Positions 1 to 9,212 of a stretch of DNA of 34,020 nucleotides are shown one piece after another. Position 1 is the stretch's first letter; each line of letters opens with the position of its first letter. Made by a program: the position numbers and the translations under genes. Origin of the DNA: Candidatus Aminicenantes bacterium JdFR-78 (GTDB taxonomy: Bacteria > Acidobacteriota > Aminicenantia > JdFR-78); the NCBI GenBank assembly GCA_002010665.1, contig MTON01000022.1:4357-38376 (forward strand), read 5' to 3'. The notes under the pieces are model-generated. The model was given only the letters and a program-made list of their open reading frames with translations, searched no databases and was not told where the DNA came from.

Positions 1-312
1 CCTGCCATTAAAGAATGTCAGGAAATGGGCGTTAATGTGAGAGGACCATTTTCCCCAGATACAATCTTTCTGAAATTTAAAGATCAAAAGAACAAATTTA
101 TTGTTGCAATGTATCACGATCAAGCTTTAATTCCCTTTAAATTAATTTCCTTTGAACAGGGAGTAAATTTTACACTTGGCCTGCCTTTTATTAGAACCTC
201 ACCAGCCCATGGAGTGGGATTTGACATTGCAGGAAAAGGAATTGCGAATCCGTCTAGTATAATAGAAGCAATAAAACTTGCTTGCCAATTTTCAAAAAAA
301 ATTGTAAGTTAG
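1..312 (+). CDS. pdxA: 4-hydroxythreonine-4-phosphate dehydrogenase PdxA, C-terminal part
   Basis: This is the last 103 codons of an open frame that enters from the left edge, so the true start lies outside the window. PdxA oxidises 4-phosphohydroxy-L-threonine in the DXP-dependent branch of pyridoxal phosphate synthesis in the cytoplasm. The fragment carries the family's C-terminal hallmarks: AMYHDQ, whose His is a metal ligand in known PdxA structures, then [14 protein letters not shown] with a second metal-binding His, then DIAGKG and a final helix. It ends in TAG and is followed 37 bases later by the HEAT-repeat gene on the same strand. Identification is secure; only the N-terminal two thirds are missing. 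Confidence 0.95.
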   Translation, partial: PAIKECQEMGVNVRGPFSPDTIFLKFKDQKNKFIVAMYHDQALIPFKLISFEQGVNFTLGLPFIRTSPAHGVGFDIAGKGIANPSSIIEAIKLACQFSKKIVS

Positions 313-349
313 ACGAAAGGATGGAAAATACAGAGGGAGTAAAATTTTA

Positions 350-2566
350 ATGAAAAAAAATGAATCATCAACTAATAAAGAACACCTCCTAAAATTAGTA
401 ACCAAATTCGTTTTGGAATTGAATATGGCAAGAAAAAAGATTTCCTTTTATCCTGAAGGACATCCAGAAATTGAGGAACAAATTGAAAAATTAAAATCAA
501 TTATGACAAAAATATTTGATAGAAAAAAAACAATTTCACTTGGAATCGCAAAAGATAAAATCTTTTTTGAAGATATTCTACTCGACCCAAAAACTCCAGG
601 GCTGAGAGAGTTTGCAGAAATTCTTTTTAACCAGGGTGTTATCTTTTTAACAATTTCCTCTAAAGTGACACTTGATGAATTAGTAAAATTCTTTAAAAGA
701 ATATCCCAACCTGCGGAAATTATTAGAAAGAGCGAGAGATTGGATAATTTTATGAAAAAGGAGAACATAGAGAATATAAAATTAAAAATGCTTGAAATTG
801 CTGAATTGCCAATTAGTGAAGAGGAAGAAATTCTGGTAGGGAAAACTCCAAAAGAAGAATTTGGAAAGGAAAATTTCTGGATTTTATTAATTAAGGGATT
901 AGTTATTAAATACTCAGACATATCAAATGAACTGTCATCTCTTGAAAAAGCTCTTGGAATCTCCCCTAAAAAATTAGCTGAAATAATTGATAAATCCTTT
1001 GATTTAGATATAACTAAAAGTCCGAATTTCCAAGAATTTATGGAAATATATTTTAAATCCGTAAGAAGCGCTTCAAAATATCCAATAGTAAATAATGAAA
1101 TAAAGAAAAAAATAGAAGATTTTGTTTTAAATTTATCAAGTAATAAAAAGGCAATTTTTCTGATTAAAAATATTGAATACGCTGAAAAAGCCTCTCCAGA
1201 AGAGAGAAAATTATTAAGAAACTTATTTGATAAAACTTTCCTTGAAGTATTAAAACACGCTATATCACAAAAGGAAGATTTACCCGAAAAAATTCTACGT
1301 CTTCTCGGAAGTTCATCCATAGTAAATATCCCTAGAAAAAAACTTCAGGAATATATTGAAAAAGTGAGGAGAAGAAGAGCAAGTTCACTTTTAAAGGATT
1401 TTTATCGGGCAGACGATATTGTTATTTATCAACCAGAGAATTATAAAAAGATTCTCGATGATTTTATTTCCCAAATGGAGGTAAAAGAAATGGAAAAGCC
1501 AACTGCTACTGACTTAGAAGAATTTCACCAAACGTTATTAGAGGAGAATATGCAGAAAGAAATGCTTTATACCCTACTCGAGCTTTTAGATACTAAACTT
1601 GATAAGGAAGAATACCAAAAAATCCTCTTTGAAATTAAAAATTATTTTAATATCTTTTTAATAACAGGAAGATTCAAGGAAGTAACTTTAATCTTAAATG
1701 CTCTCTCTAAGCAAGAGGAGAAGGTTAGGAAAGAACCTGATAAATTAAAAATATTAAATGAAATTTCACAACAGTTGAAAAACATTAATGTTTTGAACCA
1801 ACTCGTTAAGGAGTTAAGGAGCGTATGGGGAGAAGAAAAATATGCGGAAATTAAAGAGACAATACTTCAATTTGGGAGAAAAGGAATTAATTTTTTAATC
1901 GATTTACTTTCAAAAGAGGAAGATAAATTTACCCGTAGTTTACTCGTGGATTTATTAGCTGAATTTGGACCCCAGGCAATTGATATAATAGAAAAGAAGC
2001 TTGATGATCCAAAATGGTATGTTATTAGAAATATGATTCTAATACTTCGCAAAATGGGAAATAAAACTTTACTCCCAAAAATTCAATCTTTATGCAACCA
2101 TCCTGAACCACGGGTAAAAATTGAAGCCTTAAAATCTCTTTTATATTTCCAGGAGCCATCAGGAATTAATTACTTAATAAAATTTCTAAATAGCGAAGAT
2201 AAATTTATCCGAAACTCAGCCCTATCACTTGCTGGAGCTTTTAGGGTAAGAGAAGTTGTAAATTTTCTCCTTCAGAATTTAAAAAATCTTAAGATGAATA
2301 GAAAAGATTTTGAACATAAATTAAAAATAATCCAAGTATTAGGCCTAATCGGTGATCCTCGGGCAATTGATTACTTAAAAAAGGAAATTAGGAAAACTTA
2401 TTTTTTTCATTTTAAAAGAAGGAAAATCTTAAAAAGGGTAATTTATAATTCTCTAAAAAATTATCCCTTTAACGAAATTCAGGAACTTTTAGAAAAAGGA
2501 TTAAAATCAACGGATAAGGAAATCAGATTAACATGTAAAAAATTATTAGAAATTCCAAGAGAATAA
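350..2566 (+). CDS. HEAT-repeat protein with N-terminal domain shared with the next gene
   Basis: A 738-residue predicted soluble protein without signal peptide or membrane segment. I do not recognise a named family for the whole. Residues about 510-738 form HEAT/PBS-lyase-like helical repeats (for example around DPKWYVIRNMILILRKMG and HPEPRVKIEALKSL), normally protein-protein interaction scaffolds. Residues about 20-150 hold a separate domain with a YPEGHP motif, a DKIFFED strand and a later VFLTISS-like strand. The same order of motifs occurs in the N-terminus of the following HD-GYP protein. The middle is charged and helical. The start ATG has a purine-rich stretch (GAGGGAG) rather far upstream. 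It ends 10 bases before the HD-GYP gene, so the two are probably co-transcribed and may act together, which is inference. Confidence 0.75.
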   Translation: MKKNESSTNKEHLLKLVTKFVLELNMARKKISFYPEGHPEIEEQIEKLKSIMTKIFDRKKTISLGIAKDKIFFEDILLDPKTPGLREFAEILFNQGVIFLTISSKVTLDELVKFFKRISQPAEIIRKSERLDNFMKKENIENIKLKMLEIAELPISEEEEILVGKTPKEEFGKENFWILLIKGLVIKYSDISNELSSLEKALGISPKKLAEIIDKSFDLDITKSPNFQEFMEIYFKSVRSASKYPIVNNEIKKKIEDFVLNLSSNKKAIFLIKNIEYAEKASPEERKLLRNLFDKTFLEVLKHAISQKEDLPEKILRLLGSSSIVNIPRKKLQEYIEKVRRRRASSLLKDFYRADDIVIYQPENYKKILDDFISQMEVKEMEKPTATDLEEFHQTLLEENMQKEMLYTLLELLDTKLDKEEYQKILFEIKNYFNIFLITGRFKEVTLILNALSKQEEKVRKEPDKLKILNEISQQLKNINVLNQLVKELRSVWGEEKYAEIKETILQFGRKGINFLIDLLSKEEDKFTRSLLVDLLAEFGPQAIDIIEKKLDDPKWYVIRNMILILRKMGNKTLLPKIQSLCNHPEPRVKIEALKSLLYFQEPSGINYLIKFLNSEDKFIRNSALSLAGAFRVREVVNFLLQNLKNLKMNRKDFEHKLKIIQVLGLIGDPRAIDYLKKEIRKTYFFHFKRRKILKRVIYNSLKNYPFNEIQELLEKGLKSTDKEIRLTCKKLLEIPRE

Positions 2567-2576
2567 GAGGTGAAAG

Positions 2577-3731
2577 ATGGAAAGTAAGAGAATTTTTCTT
2601 GAAAATATTGAGGACTTTTTGGGCATTTTTTCTGGAGCTCTTACAAACTGCCTCCTTTATTCCCCTAATCACCCACAAACCGCGAATTTAATGAAAAGAG
2701 CTTTTCAGATTCTCCGTTTTATTTTAGATGACAAATTAAAAATTAATATTGTTGTTGTGGAAAATAAGCTTATAGTGGAGGATATTGTAATCCCATCACA
2801 AAAAGTTTTTGTTTCAAACTTGATTAAAAAATTGAGAAGAAATGGAATAGAAAGTCTAACCTTTGTAAGAGGTCTTGAATTTAATGAATTTGAGAATTTA
2901 ATAAAGGATTTAGCAACTCGAATTGAAAAAGAAGAAATCAAAAAAATGGTCTCTACAGCTCATATAAAATTAGGAATAATTGATATTTCTTTCCAATCCT
3001 CCTATGAAGGAAAGGGAGAAGTAAAATCTGAGGAATATGGAAAAATCCCTGATTTTCCATTAAATATGGGAAATTATCTTGGATTAATTAAGGAAATTTT
3101 CGATGAGGTGAAGAAAAAGAGAAAAATTGAAATAAGCGGTTTAACAAAAATTATAGTTAATTTTTTATTGGCAATAAAAAAGGAATTAAAACCTCTTTTA
3201 ATCCTTGCACCAATGAAAAGATACGATCAATATGTTTATACTCATGCTATTAATGTAGGTCTTCTAACATGCTACCAGGCATCAAATCTTGGTTTTTCGC
3301 CTGAGGATATAAAGGAAATAGGATTAGCAGCTATGCTTCATGATGTTGGAAAGCTTTTTGTCCCATTAAAAATATTAAATAAAAATGGTCCTTTAACTGA
3401 AAAGGAATGGAATATTGTTCAAAACCATCCGATTGAGGGAGCAAAATTCCTCCTTGAAGCAGAAGGAATAACACCTCTTGCAGTTCAAGTCGCTTACGAA
3501 CATCATATGAAATATGATTTATCAGGTTACCCAAAGCCAAAATATAAAAAACAAATAAACATAATAACCCAGATGACAAGCATATCTGACTTCTATGATG
3601 CCCTTGTTTCCAAAAGACCTTACAGAAAACCTCTTTCTCATGAAGAGGCAATTCAGCTTATTTATTGGAAATCAGGGACTGATTTTAATCCAAAGCTTGT
3701 CAGTAATTTTTTAAATATAATTTCAAAATAA
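2577..3731 (+). CDS. HD-GYP domain protein, putative cyclic-di-GMP phosphodiesterase
   Basis: A 384-residue cytoplasmic protein. Residues 1-140 hold a non-catalytic domain resembling the N-terminus of the preceding HEAT protein (YSPNHP, ENKLIVED). Residues about 190-384 are an HD-GYP domain: H223, the HD pair H255-D256 in MLHDVGK, H284, H309-H310 in YEHH, the GYP triad at 317-319 in DLSGYP, and D338 in SISDFYDAL. All usual metal and substrate ligands are present, so it is probably active. The family hydrolyses cyclic-di-GMP and in some members other cyclic dinucleotides. An AGAGGTG ribosome-binding site precedes the ATG. It sits 10 bases after the HEAT gene and 2 bases before the endonuclease V gene. 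No GGDEF protein is seen here. Confidence 0.88.
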   Translation: MESKRIFLENIEDFLGIFSGALTNCLLYSPNHPQTANLMKRAFQILRFILDDKLKINIVVVENKLIVEDIVIPSQKVFVSNLIKKLRRNGIESLTFVRGLEFNEFENLIKDLATRIEKEEIKKMVSTAHIKLGIIDISFQSSYEGKGEVKSEEYGKIPDFPLNMGNYLGLIKEIFDEVKKKRKIEISGLTKIIVNFLLAIKKELKPLLILAPMKRYDQYVYTHAINVGLLTCYQASNLGFSPEDIKEIGLAAMLHDVGKLFVPLKILNKNGPLTEKEWNIVQNHPIEGAKFLLEAEGITPLAVQVAYEHHMKYDLSGYPKPKYKKQINIITQMTSISDFYDALVSKRPYRKPLSHEEAIQLIYWKSGTDFNPKLVSNFLNIISK

Positions 3732-3733
3732 TA

Positions 3734-4378
3734 ATGGATATTAAGGAAGCAATTAGATTTCAAAAAAATCTAGCTAAAAAATTGAAATTAAATTGGGTGG
3801 AGAGGAAAGTAAATCTTATTGCAGGATTTGATGCCACTTATAAAGGAGATAAGATAATTGGTAGCTGTAGTGTACTTTCCTTTCCTGAATTGAATTTAAT
3901 AGAAGAAAGAGTCAAGATAAAAGACATTACTTTTCCCTATATCCCTTCCTTACTTGCGTTTCGGGAATTGCCAGTTTTTTTGGAATTATTTAAATCTTTA
4001 AAGAACTATCCTGATTTAATAATAATTGATGGAAATGGAATTGCCCATCCAAGAAAAACCGGTTTAGCTACTCATTTTGGCATTATTTTAAATATTCCTA
4101 CTATTGGGTGCGCTAAAAATCCATTTTATCCCGTTGAAGACCCTCCTCCTCAAAGGGGAAAATATACTTTTATGAAAAACGAAAAAAATGAAATTGTGGG
4201 TGTTGCATTGAGAACAAGGGAAGGAGTAAAACCAGTATATGTGTCACCTGGATATCTGATAAATCTTGAAAAATCAATTAAATTTATTTTAAATTGTTCA
4301 ATATACAGAATACCTGAGCCTTTAAGAAGAGCTCACCAGACTGCAAGTAAATTAAGTCTTGAGAAATTTTCCTACTGA
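3734..4378 (+). CDS. nfi: Endonuclease V (deaminated-base repair nuclease)
   Basis: A 214-residue enzyme of usual family length. Endonuclease V cleaves the second phosphodiester bond 3' of deoxyinosine and other deaminated bases, starting alternative excision repair. The catalytic acidic residues are visible: D33 in AGFDATY, E78 in LLAFREL and D99 in IIIDGNG, followed by the family signature GIAHPRKTGLATH and the IGCAKN stretch. Start codon ATG lies two bases after the stop of the HD-GYP gene. The 3' end overlaps the end of the convergent ftsX gene by 27 bases, an unusually tight tail-to-tail arrangement with no room for a separate terminator. Confidence 0.93.
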   Translation: MDIKEAIRFQKNLAKKLKLNWVERKVNLIAGFDATYKGDKIIGSCSVLSFPELNLIEERVKIKDITFPYIPSLLAFRELPVFLELFKSLKNYPDLIIIDGNGIAHPRKTGLATHFGIILNIPTIGCAKNPFYPVEDPPPQRGKYTFMKNEKNEIVGVALRTREGVKPVYVSPGYLINLEKSIKFILNCSIYRIPEPLRRAHQTASKLSLEKFSY

Positions 4379-5247
4379 ACTCAAGCTACCAATTAGTCCT
4401 ATTATACCTCCTCCTATTAAAAGTCCAATGCAATATTTGATTGAAAGAAAAGAAAAAACAATAAAAGGTTTTATAAAACTATAGGAATTTCCCAGATATA
4501 CTGGAAAAGATTTGATTGAAACAAAGAGTAAGAATAAAGAAAAAATACCACCAAAAAGTCCCAACATTATTCCTTCAATAATAAATGGAATTTTTATAAA
4601 GGAATTTGTTGCACCAATTAAATGGAATATTTCAATTTCATTTTGCCTTGCATAAACGTTTATATTGATGACATTTGAGATTATAAAAAAGGATGCAAGA
4701 ATCAAAATCCCTCCCAGGAAAAACCCTATAGCTCTTATAATCCTGCTTATTCCTATAAGTTTTTCTAACCATTCACGATTAAATTGAATTTCCTCAATAC
4801 CTTCTAATTCTTTCATTTCTTCAAGAAAGGAGGTAATAGCATATGGAGAATCAATTCCTTTTTTAAAAACAATCTCATACGAAGCTGGAAAAGGATTTTC
4901 TTTTAAATCACGAACTATTCCCTCAAGTTGAGGAAAATCCCTCTCAAATCTGGCTAAAGCTTCTTCCTTGGATATAAAATGAAAGCTCTCTACAATTAAT
5001 GAATCTTCCAATCTCTCCTCTATGACTTTTCTTTGTCCCTTTGTAATATCTTTATCTAAAAAAAAACTGCTTGGAGATTCTGTGTTAAACCTTTTACTGA
5101 TTCTTCTAAATTAATTGAAATAAAAAGAAAAATACCAAAAATAAAAAGCGAAAATGAAATTATCCCGATTGAAAGAAAATTTCTTGCTTTATTTTGCCAT
5201 AAACTAGAAATAACTTCTGAAAATATATATCTGATTTTATAATTCAA
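4352..5247 (-). CDS. ftsX: Cell-division protein FtsX, frame interrupted by a one-base shift in a T9 run
   Basis: FtsX is the membrane partner of FtsE; the complex controls septal peptidoglycan hydrolases. Two adjacent frames encode the halves. Codons from ATG 5247 give 63 residues, starting [12 protein letters not shown] with one membrane segment and ending QAVFF at a TAG. The second frame gives LDKDITKGQRKV and the rest of FtsX, with three membrane segments at the C-terminus. They meet at a run of nine T on the coding strand (5058-5066). Ten T would give one continuous protein of about 298 residues, the normal FtsX length. The start overlaps the ftsE stop by 4 bases. The shift may be a sequencing error, a real mutation, or a site of transcriptional or ribosomal slippage. 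The end overlaps endonuclease V tail-to-tail. Confidence 0.82.
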
Positions 5248-5909
5248 TTTCTCTCCTCCCCCACCAGCCTGCCCTTATCGAGAAAAATTACTCTTTTCCC
5301 AAATCTTTTAATTAGCTCTTTATCGTGGGTTGCAACAACAACTGTTGTTCCTTGAAGACTGAATTCTTTGAAAAAATTCATTATCTCATAAGATAGTTCA
5401 GGGTCTAAATTTCCGGTTGGTTCATCAGCTAAAAGGATAAGTGGTTCATTTACTATTGCCCGGGCAATAGCAACTCTCTGTTGTTCTCCTCCAGAAAGAG
5501 AAAGTGGGTAAGCTTTCATTTTATGGTGTAATCCAACCATTTTAAGTGCATTAAAAACCTTTTTTCTAATCAATTTAAAGGGAGTTCCTGTAACTATCAA
5601 TGGAAGAGCTACATTTTCAAATACTGTTTTTTGGGGAAGTAATTTAAAATCTTGAAATACAAAACCAACTATTCTTCTCAATAAATAAATTTTATGACTT
5701 GGCATTATAAGAGTGTTTCTACCATTTACTATTATCTGTCCTTTTGTAGGAAGTAACTCCCTGAATATTATCCTCAAGAGAGTCGTTTTTCCTGCTCCAC
5801 TTGGACCAGTAATAATCACAAACTCCCCTTTTCCAATCTGAAAAGTTATATCGTAAAGGGCCCATACAGGAGGCTGATATTGTTTAAAAATATGATAAAG
5901 CTCAATCAT
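5244..5909 (-). CDS. ftsE: Cell-division ATP-binding protein FtsE
   Basis: A 221-residue ABC ATPase, the usual FtsE length. FtsE powers FtsX in the inner membrane to activate cell-wall hydrolases at the septum. It shows Walker [11 protein letters not shown]-loop [10 protein letters not shown], signature [15 protein letters not shown], Walker [14 protein letters not shown] and the switch His in ATHDKEL. The FQDFKLLP stretch and the directly following ftsX separate it from LolD-like or MacB-like ATPases. Start ATG lies four bases after the transketolase stop, with no clear ribosome-binding site, so translation may be coupled. It shares ATGA with ftsX. Confidence 0.93.
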   Translation of the reverse strand: MIELYHIFKQYQPPVWALYDITFQIGKGEFVIITGPSGAGKTTLLRIIFRELLPTKGQIIVNGRNTLIMPSHKIYLLRRIVGFVFQDFKLLPQKTVFENVALPLIVTGTPFKLIRKKVFNALKMVGLHHKMKAYPLSLSGGEQQRVAIARAIVNEPLILLADEPTGNLDPELSYEIMNFFKEFSLQGTTVVVATHDKELIKRFGKRVIFLDKGRLVGEERN

Positions 5910-5913
5910 AATT

Positions 5914-6858
5914 TTATTTCAATAATTTATGAGCTGCTTTCACTATATGAGGCCAGCTTATTCCAAAAAAATCAAGTAGTTGGTCAGGTTTTCCAGACAA
6001 TCCAAACCTATTTGAAATACCCAATATTTTCATCCTCACAGGAAAATTCTGAACAATCACTTCAGCGACAGCGCCTCCCAAGCCCCCAAGACATGTATGT
6101 TCCTCAACAGTTATAATTGCTTTTGTCTGTTTTGCTGCCTCAATAATCGTATCCTTATCAAGGGGTTTTAAAGTTGAACAATTAATTACTTTTGCGCTTA
6201 TTCCATCCTTTTCAAGCTCCTCAGCAGCTTTAAGAGAATGAAATACAGTTATTCCCATTCCAATTATGGTCAAATCATCCCCTTCTCTCAGAACTTTTGC
6301 TTTTCCTATTTCAAATTTATAGTTGGTATCTAATACAACAGGAAATTTAGGCCTTGAAAGTCTTACATAGACCGGGCCTTTATGATGAAGGACAGCCTCT
6401 ATTACCTGTCTTGTTTCAACTCCATCTGCAGGGACTATAACTGTCATGTTTGGAAGAACTCTCATCAAAGCTAAATCTTCTGTAGCCTGATGGGTTGCAC
6501 CATCTTCACCAACTGTAATACCTCCATGGGAGGCAACAATTTTTACATTTAAATTTGGATAGCATATTGACTGTCTTATTTGTTCCCATGCTCTTCCAGT
6601 AGCAAATATCGCAAAAGTGCTTACAAATGGTATTTTCCCAGCTAATGCTAAACCAGCAGCAGTACTCATTAAATCCTGTTCTGACACCCCCATGTTAAAA
6701 AATCTGTCAGGAAATTTTTCTCCAAAAAGAGAGGTTTTAGTGGAAAGCGAAAGATCCGCATCCAGCACTACAATATCCTTATATTTCTTACCGAGTTCAA
6801 CCAGTGTTTCTCCATAAACATCCCTTAATCCCATCATTTTAATCTCTTTATCAGTCAT
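5914..6858 (-). CDS. Transketolase, C-terminal subunit
   Basis: A 314-residue protein equal to the C-terminal half of transketolase: the pyrimidine-binding domain ([19 protein letters not shown], then [13 protein letters not shown] and [23 protein letters not shown]) and the C-terminal domain ([16 protein letters not shown]). The Glu in MGVSEQD is the residue that activates thiamine diphosphate. With the upstream subunit it would interconvert sugar phosphates in the non-oxidative pentose phosphate pathway. Split transketolases are common in archaea, anaerobes and some sugar-catabolic operons. The start overlaps the N-terminal subunit by 8 bases, so expression is coupled. The exact donor and acceptor sugars cannot be told from sequence. 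Confidence 0.9.
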   Translation of the reverse strand: MTDKEIKMMGLRDVYGETLVELGKKYKDIVVLDADLSLSTKTSLFGEKFPDRFFNMGVSEQDLMSTAAGLALAGKIPFVSTFAIFATGRAWEQIRQSICYPNLNVKIVASHGGITVGEDGATHQATEDLALMRVLPNMTVIVPADGVETRQVIEAVLHHKGPVYVRLSRPKFPVVLDTNYKFEIGKAKVLREGDDLTIIGMGITVFHSLKAAEELEKDGISAKVINCSTLKPLDKDTIIEAAKQTKAIITVEEHTCLGGLGGAVAEVIVQNFPVRMKILGISNRFGLSGKPDQLLDFFGISWPHIVKAAHKLLK

Positions 6859-7684
6859 CTTTTTCTAACTCCTTTAATGCTCTTAGGCATTCTTCCTTTG
6901 TTGGTGCTTTTCCATGAAAATAATTATTAAATTCCATAAAGGAAACACCCTTTCCTTTAACAGTCCTTGCAATGATTATGGTAGGTCTGCCTTTAATAGA
7001 ATCTGCCTTTTCAAACGCATTTATAATTTGGGAGAAAGAATGTCCATCTATTTCTATAGTTTCCCATCCAAAGGCTCTCCATTTCTCATTTAATGGCTCT
7101 AATTTTTTTATTTCATGTATGAAACCATCTATTTGCATCTGATTATAATCTAAAATGGCACAGAGATTATCTAATCTGTAATGTCCTGCAGTCATTGCAG
7201 CTTCCCATATCTGTCCCTCCTGCGATTCTCCATCGCCTATTAAAACATATACTTTTACATTTCTCTTGTTTAATCTTAAACCCAAAGCGAGTCCATTAGC
7301 AACAGAAAGGCCTTGGCCCAATGAGCCTGTTGACATTTCAATTCCTGGTGTTAACTGTCTATCTGGATGACCTTGTAATCTTGAACCAAGTTTTCTTAAA
7401 GAGAATAACTCTTCTTCTGGAAAATATCCGAGTTCAGCAAGAGCAGCATACACAATAGGGCAGGCATGTCCTTTTGATAGTATAAACCTATCCCTGTCTT
7501 CCCAGTCAGGATTTCTCGGGTCTAATCGCATCTTCTTGAAAAATAAAGCAGTGATTATTTCAGCAGCAGATAAGGAACCACCAATATGGCCAGATCCAGC
7601 ATTTGTTACCATTTTAATTACATTCATTCTTAATTTTTTTGCTATTTTTCTTAATCTCTCAATCTCCTTATTATTAAGTTTCAT
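6851..7684 (-). CDS. Transketolase, N-terminal subunit
   Basis: A 277-residue protein equal to the thiamine-diphosphate-binding N-terminal half of transketolase. Visible motifs are [16 protein letters not shown] near residue 30, [30 protein letters not shown], and the thiamine-diphosphate motif [15 protein letters not shown] continuing to DYNQMQIDG. It should pair with the C-terminal subunit encoded immediately downstream with an 8-base overlap. It lies 17 bases after gatB on the same strand, so a gatB-transketolase-ftsEX transcript is likely. The link between these functions looks like housekeeping rather than a pathway. Confidence 0.9.
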   Translation of the reverse strand: MKLNNKEIERLRKIAKKLRMNVIKMVTNAGSGHIGGSLSAAEIITALFFKKMRLDPRNPDWEDRDRFILSKGHACPIVYAALAELGYFPEEELFSLRKLGSRLQGHPDRQLTPGIEMSTGSLGQGLSVANGLALGLRLNKRNVKVYVLIGDGESQEGQIWEAAMTAGHYRLDNLCAILDYNQMQIDGFIHEIKKLEPLNEKWRAFGWETIEIDGHSFSQIINAFEKADSIKGRPTIIIARTVKGKGVSFMEFNNYFHGKAPTKEECLRALKELEKDD

Positions 7685-7701
7685 TTTTAAACCCGATTTA
7701 A

Positions 7702-9141
7702 TTAATTTTTATTAAGTAATTCTTTTAAAATTTTATTCACTAATTGGGGATTGGCTTTTCCTCTTGTCTCTTTCATAACCTGACCAACAAAAAATCCAAA
7801 AACTTTTGTCTTGCCCTGTCTGTATTGTTCAAGAGGATTTGGATTATCGCTTATCACCTTTTGTGCAATTTTTCTGATTTCATCTTCATCTGTGATCTGA
7901 GTTAACCCTTTCTCCTGCACAATTTCAGAAGCTTTTTTCCCAGTGGATATCATTTCTGGAAAAATCTCTTTTGCTATTTTCCCGCTGATTTTCCCATTCT
8001 CTATAAGTAGAATCAATTCAGCGAGTCCATCGGGTTTTACTGAAAAATGTTTTATATTCGTATTTAGTTCTTTAAGATATCTCAACACTTCAGTCAATAT
8101 CCAGTTACAGGTAATTTTAGGCGATTTTGTAATCTCCACTGTTTTTTCAAAATAATCTGCTAAATTTTTATCAAAACATAAAATTTTGGCATCCTTGTAT
8201 GGGATTTTATATTGTGTGATAAAACGTTCAATTTTCTGATGAGGAAGTTCTGGTAAGGCTTTTCTTATATCTTCGATCCACTCATTGGTTATTATTAAGG
8301 GAGGAAGGTCCGGTTCAGGGAAATATCTGTAATCATGAGCTTCCTCCTTTGTTCTCATCACTACGGTTTTGTTCTCTGTCTCATCCCAGTAACGGGTTTC
8401 CTGTTTTAATTCTCCTCCTGATTCAAGAATTTTTGTTTGCCTTTCTATTTCATACTGAAGTGCTCTTTGAAGGAATCTAAACGAATTCAAATTTTTTATT
8501 TCAGTTTTTACTCCTAATTTTTGTTCACCCCTTTTTTTAATGGATAGATTTGCATCGCAACGAAGACTCCCCTCCTCCATATTGCCATCGCAGATTTCTA
8601 AATATTGGAGTATTGTCCTAAGCATGCTCAAAAATTCAACTGCTTCTTGAGGAGAGTTAATCTCAGGTTTTCCCACAATTTCTAATAAAGGAATTCCACA
8701 TCTATTAAAATCAAGATATGTTTTTTTATCCGAGTCTGGAAATCCATCATGAATTGATTTTCCAGCATCCTCTTCAATATTTATTCTCTCAATCCCTATT
8801 TTTTTCTTTTTCCCATTTATCTCTATTTCTAAATACCCGTCTGTAGCAATTGGCTCTTTATATTGAGTTATTTGATATCCTTTTGGTAAGTCGGGATAAA
8901 AATAATTTTTTCTTGCAAAAGTTGATTTCAAATGAATTTTTGCATTAATAGCAAGAGCTAATTTAATGGCATGGGAAACAGCCTCTTTATTTAAGACAGG
9001 AAGAGCTCCTGGAAGACCAAGACAAACAGGACAAGTATGAGTATTAGGAGGATCACCAAAACGAGTTAAACATCCACAAAAAAGCTTTGTGCGGGTAAGC
9101 AATTGTGCGTGTATTTCTAACCCAATTACTGGCTCATACAT
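7702..9141 (-). CDS. gatB: Asp-tRNA(Asn)/Glu-tRNA(Gln) amidotransferase subunit B
   Basis: A 479-residue GatB of normal length. Within GatCAB it binds and phosphorylates mischarged Glu-tRNA(Gln) or Asp-tRNA(Asn) for amidation. It opens [15 protein letters not shown], has the family cysteines in KLFCGC and [11 protein letters not shown], the [11 protein letters not shown] motif, GIPLLEIVG and [16 protein letters not shown]. The C-terminus (from about residue 330) is the helical tail with the YqeY-like domain ending [16 protein letters not shown]. gatA and gatC are not in the window. An asparaginyl-tRNA synthetase is encoded at 18455-19747, so the main role here is probably Gln-tRNA formation, which is inference. 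It heads a minus-strand operon. Confidence 0.96.
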   Translation of the reverse strand: MYEPVIGLEIHAQLLTRTKLFCGCLTRFGDPPNTHTCPVCLGLPGALPVLNKEAVSHAIKLALAINAKIHLKSTFARKNYFYPDLPKGYQITQYKEPIATDGYLEIEINGKKKKIGIERINIEEDAGKSIHDGFPDSDKKTYLDFNRCGIPLLEIVGKPEINSPQEAVEFLSMLRTILQYLEICDGNMEEGSLRCDANLSIKKRGEQKLGVKTEIKNLNSFRFLQRALQYEIERQTKILESGGELKQETRYWDETENKTVVMRTKEEAHDYRYFPEPDLPPLIITNEWIEDIRKALPELPHQKIERFITQYKIPYKDAKILCFDKNLADYFEKTVEITKSPKITCNWILTEVLRYLKELNTNIKHFSVKPDGLAELILLIENGKISGKIAKEIFPEMISTGKKASEIVQEKGLTQITDEDEIRKIAQKVISDNPNPLEQYRQGKTKVFGFFVGQVMKETRGKANPQLVNKILKELLNKN

Positions 9142-9162
9142 TTCTATTCATTTTGACATCGA

Positions 9163-9171
9163 ATTATACCA
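9163..9171 (-). promoter_or_regulatory. Extended -10 promoter for the gatB operon
   Basis: On the minus strand TGGTATAAT lies about 20 bases before the gatB start codon: a perfect TATAAT with the TG of an extended -10. No good -35 element is found at 17 bases. The transcript would begin near 9156 with a leader of about 15 bases. No Shine-Dalgarno sequence is seen before ATG 9141. Confidence 0.55.
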
Positions 9172-9192
9172 TAAGGAAAAATGAAATAAAAG

Positions 9193-9212
9193 AGATTACT
9201 TTGAAGAAATCT
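9193..9212 (-). terminator. Likely intrinsic terminator of the fibre operon
   Basis: Directly after the stop codon of the barrel gene the minus strand reads AGATTTCTTCAAAGTAATCT, which folds as 9-base arms with one mismatch around a 2-base centre. It is followed by a T-rich tail (CTCTTTTATTTCATTTTT). This fits a weak rho-independent terminator separating the fibre locus from gatB. Confidence 0.45.

Noticed and set aside
448..1320. Long minus-strand open frame (290 codons) opposite the HEAT-repeat gene
   Set aside because: It is antisense to a well-supported gene, Ser/Phe/Ile-rich as expected for the complement of a Lys/Glu-rich gene, and shows no motif.
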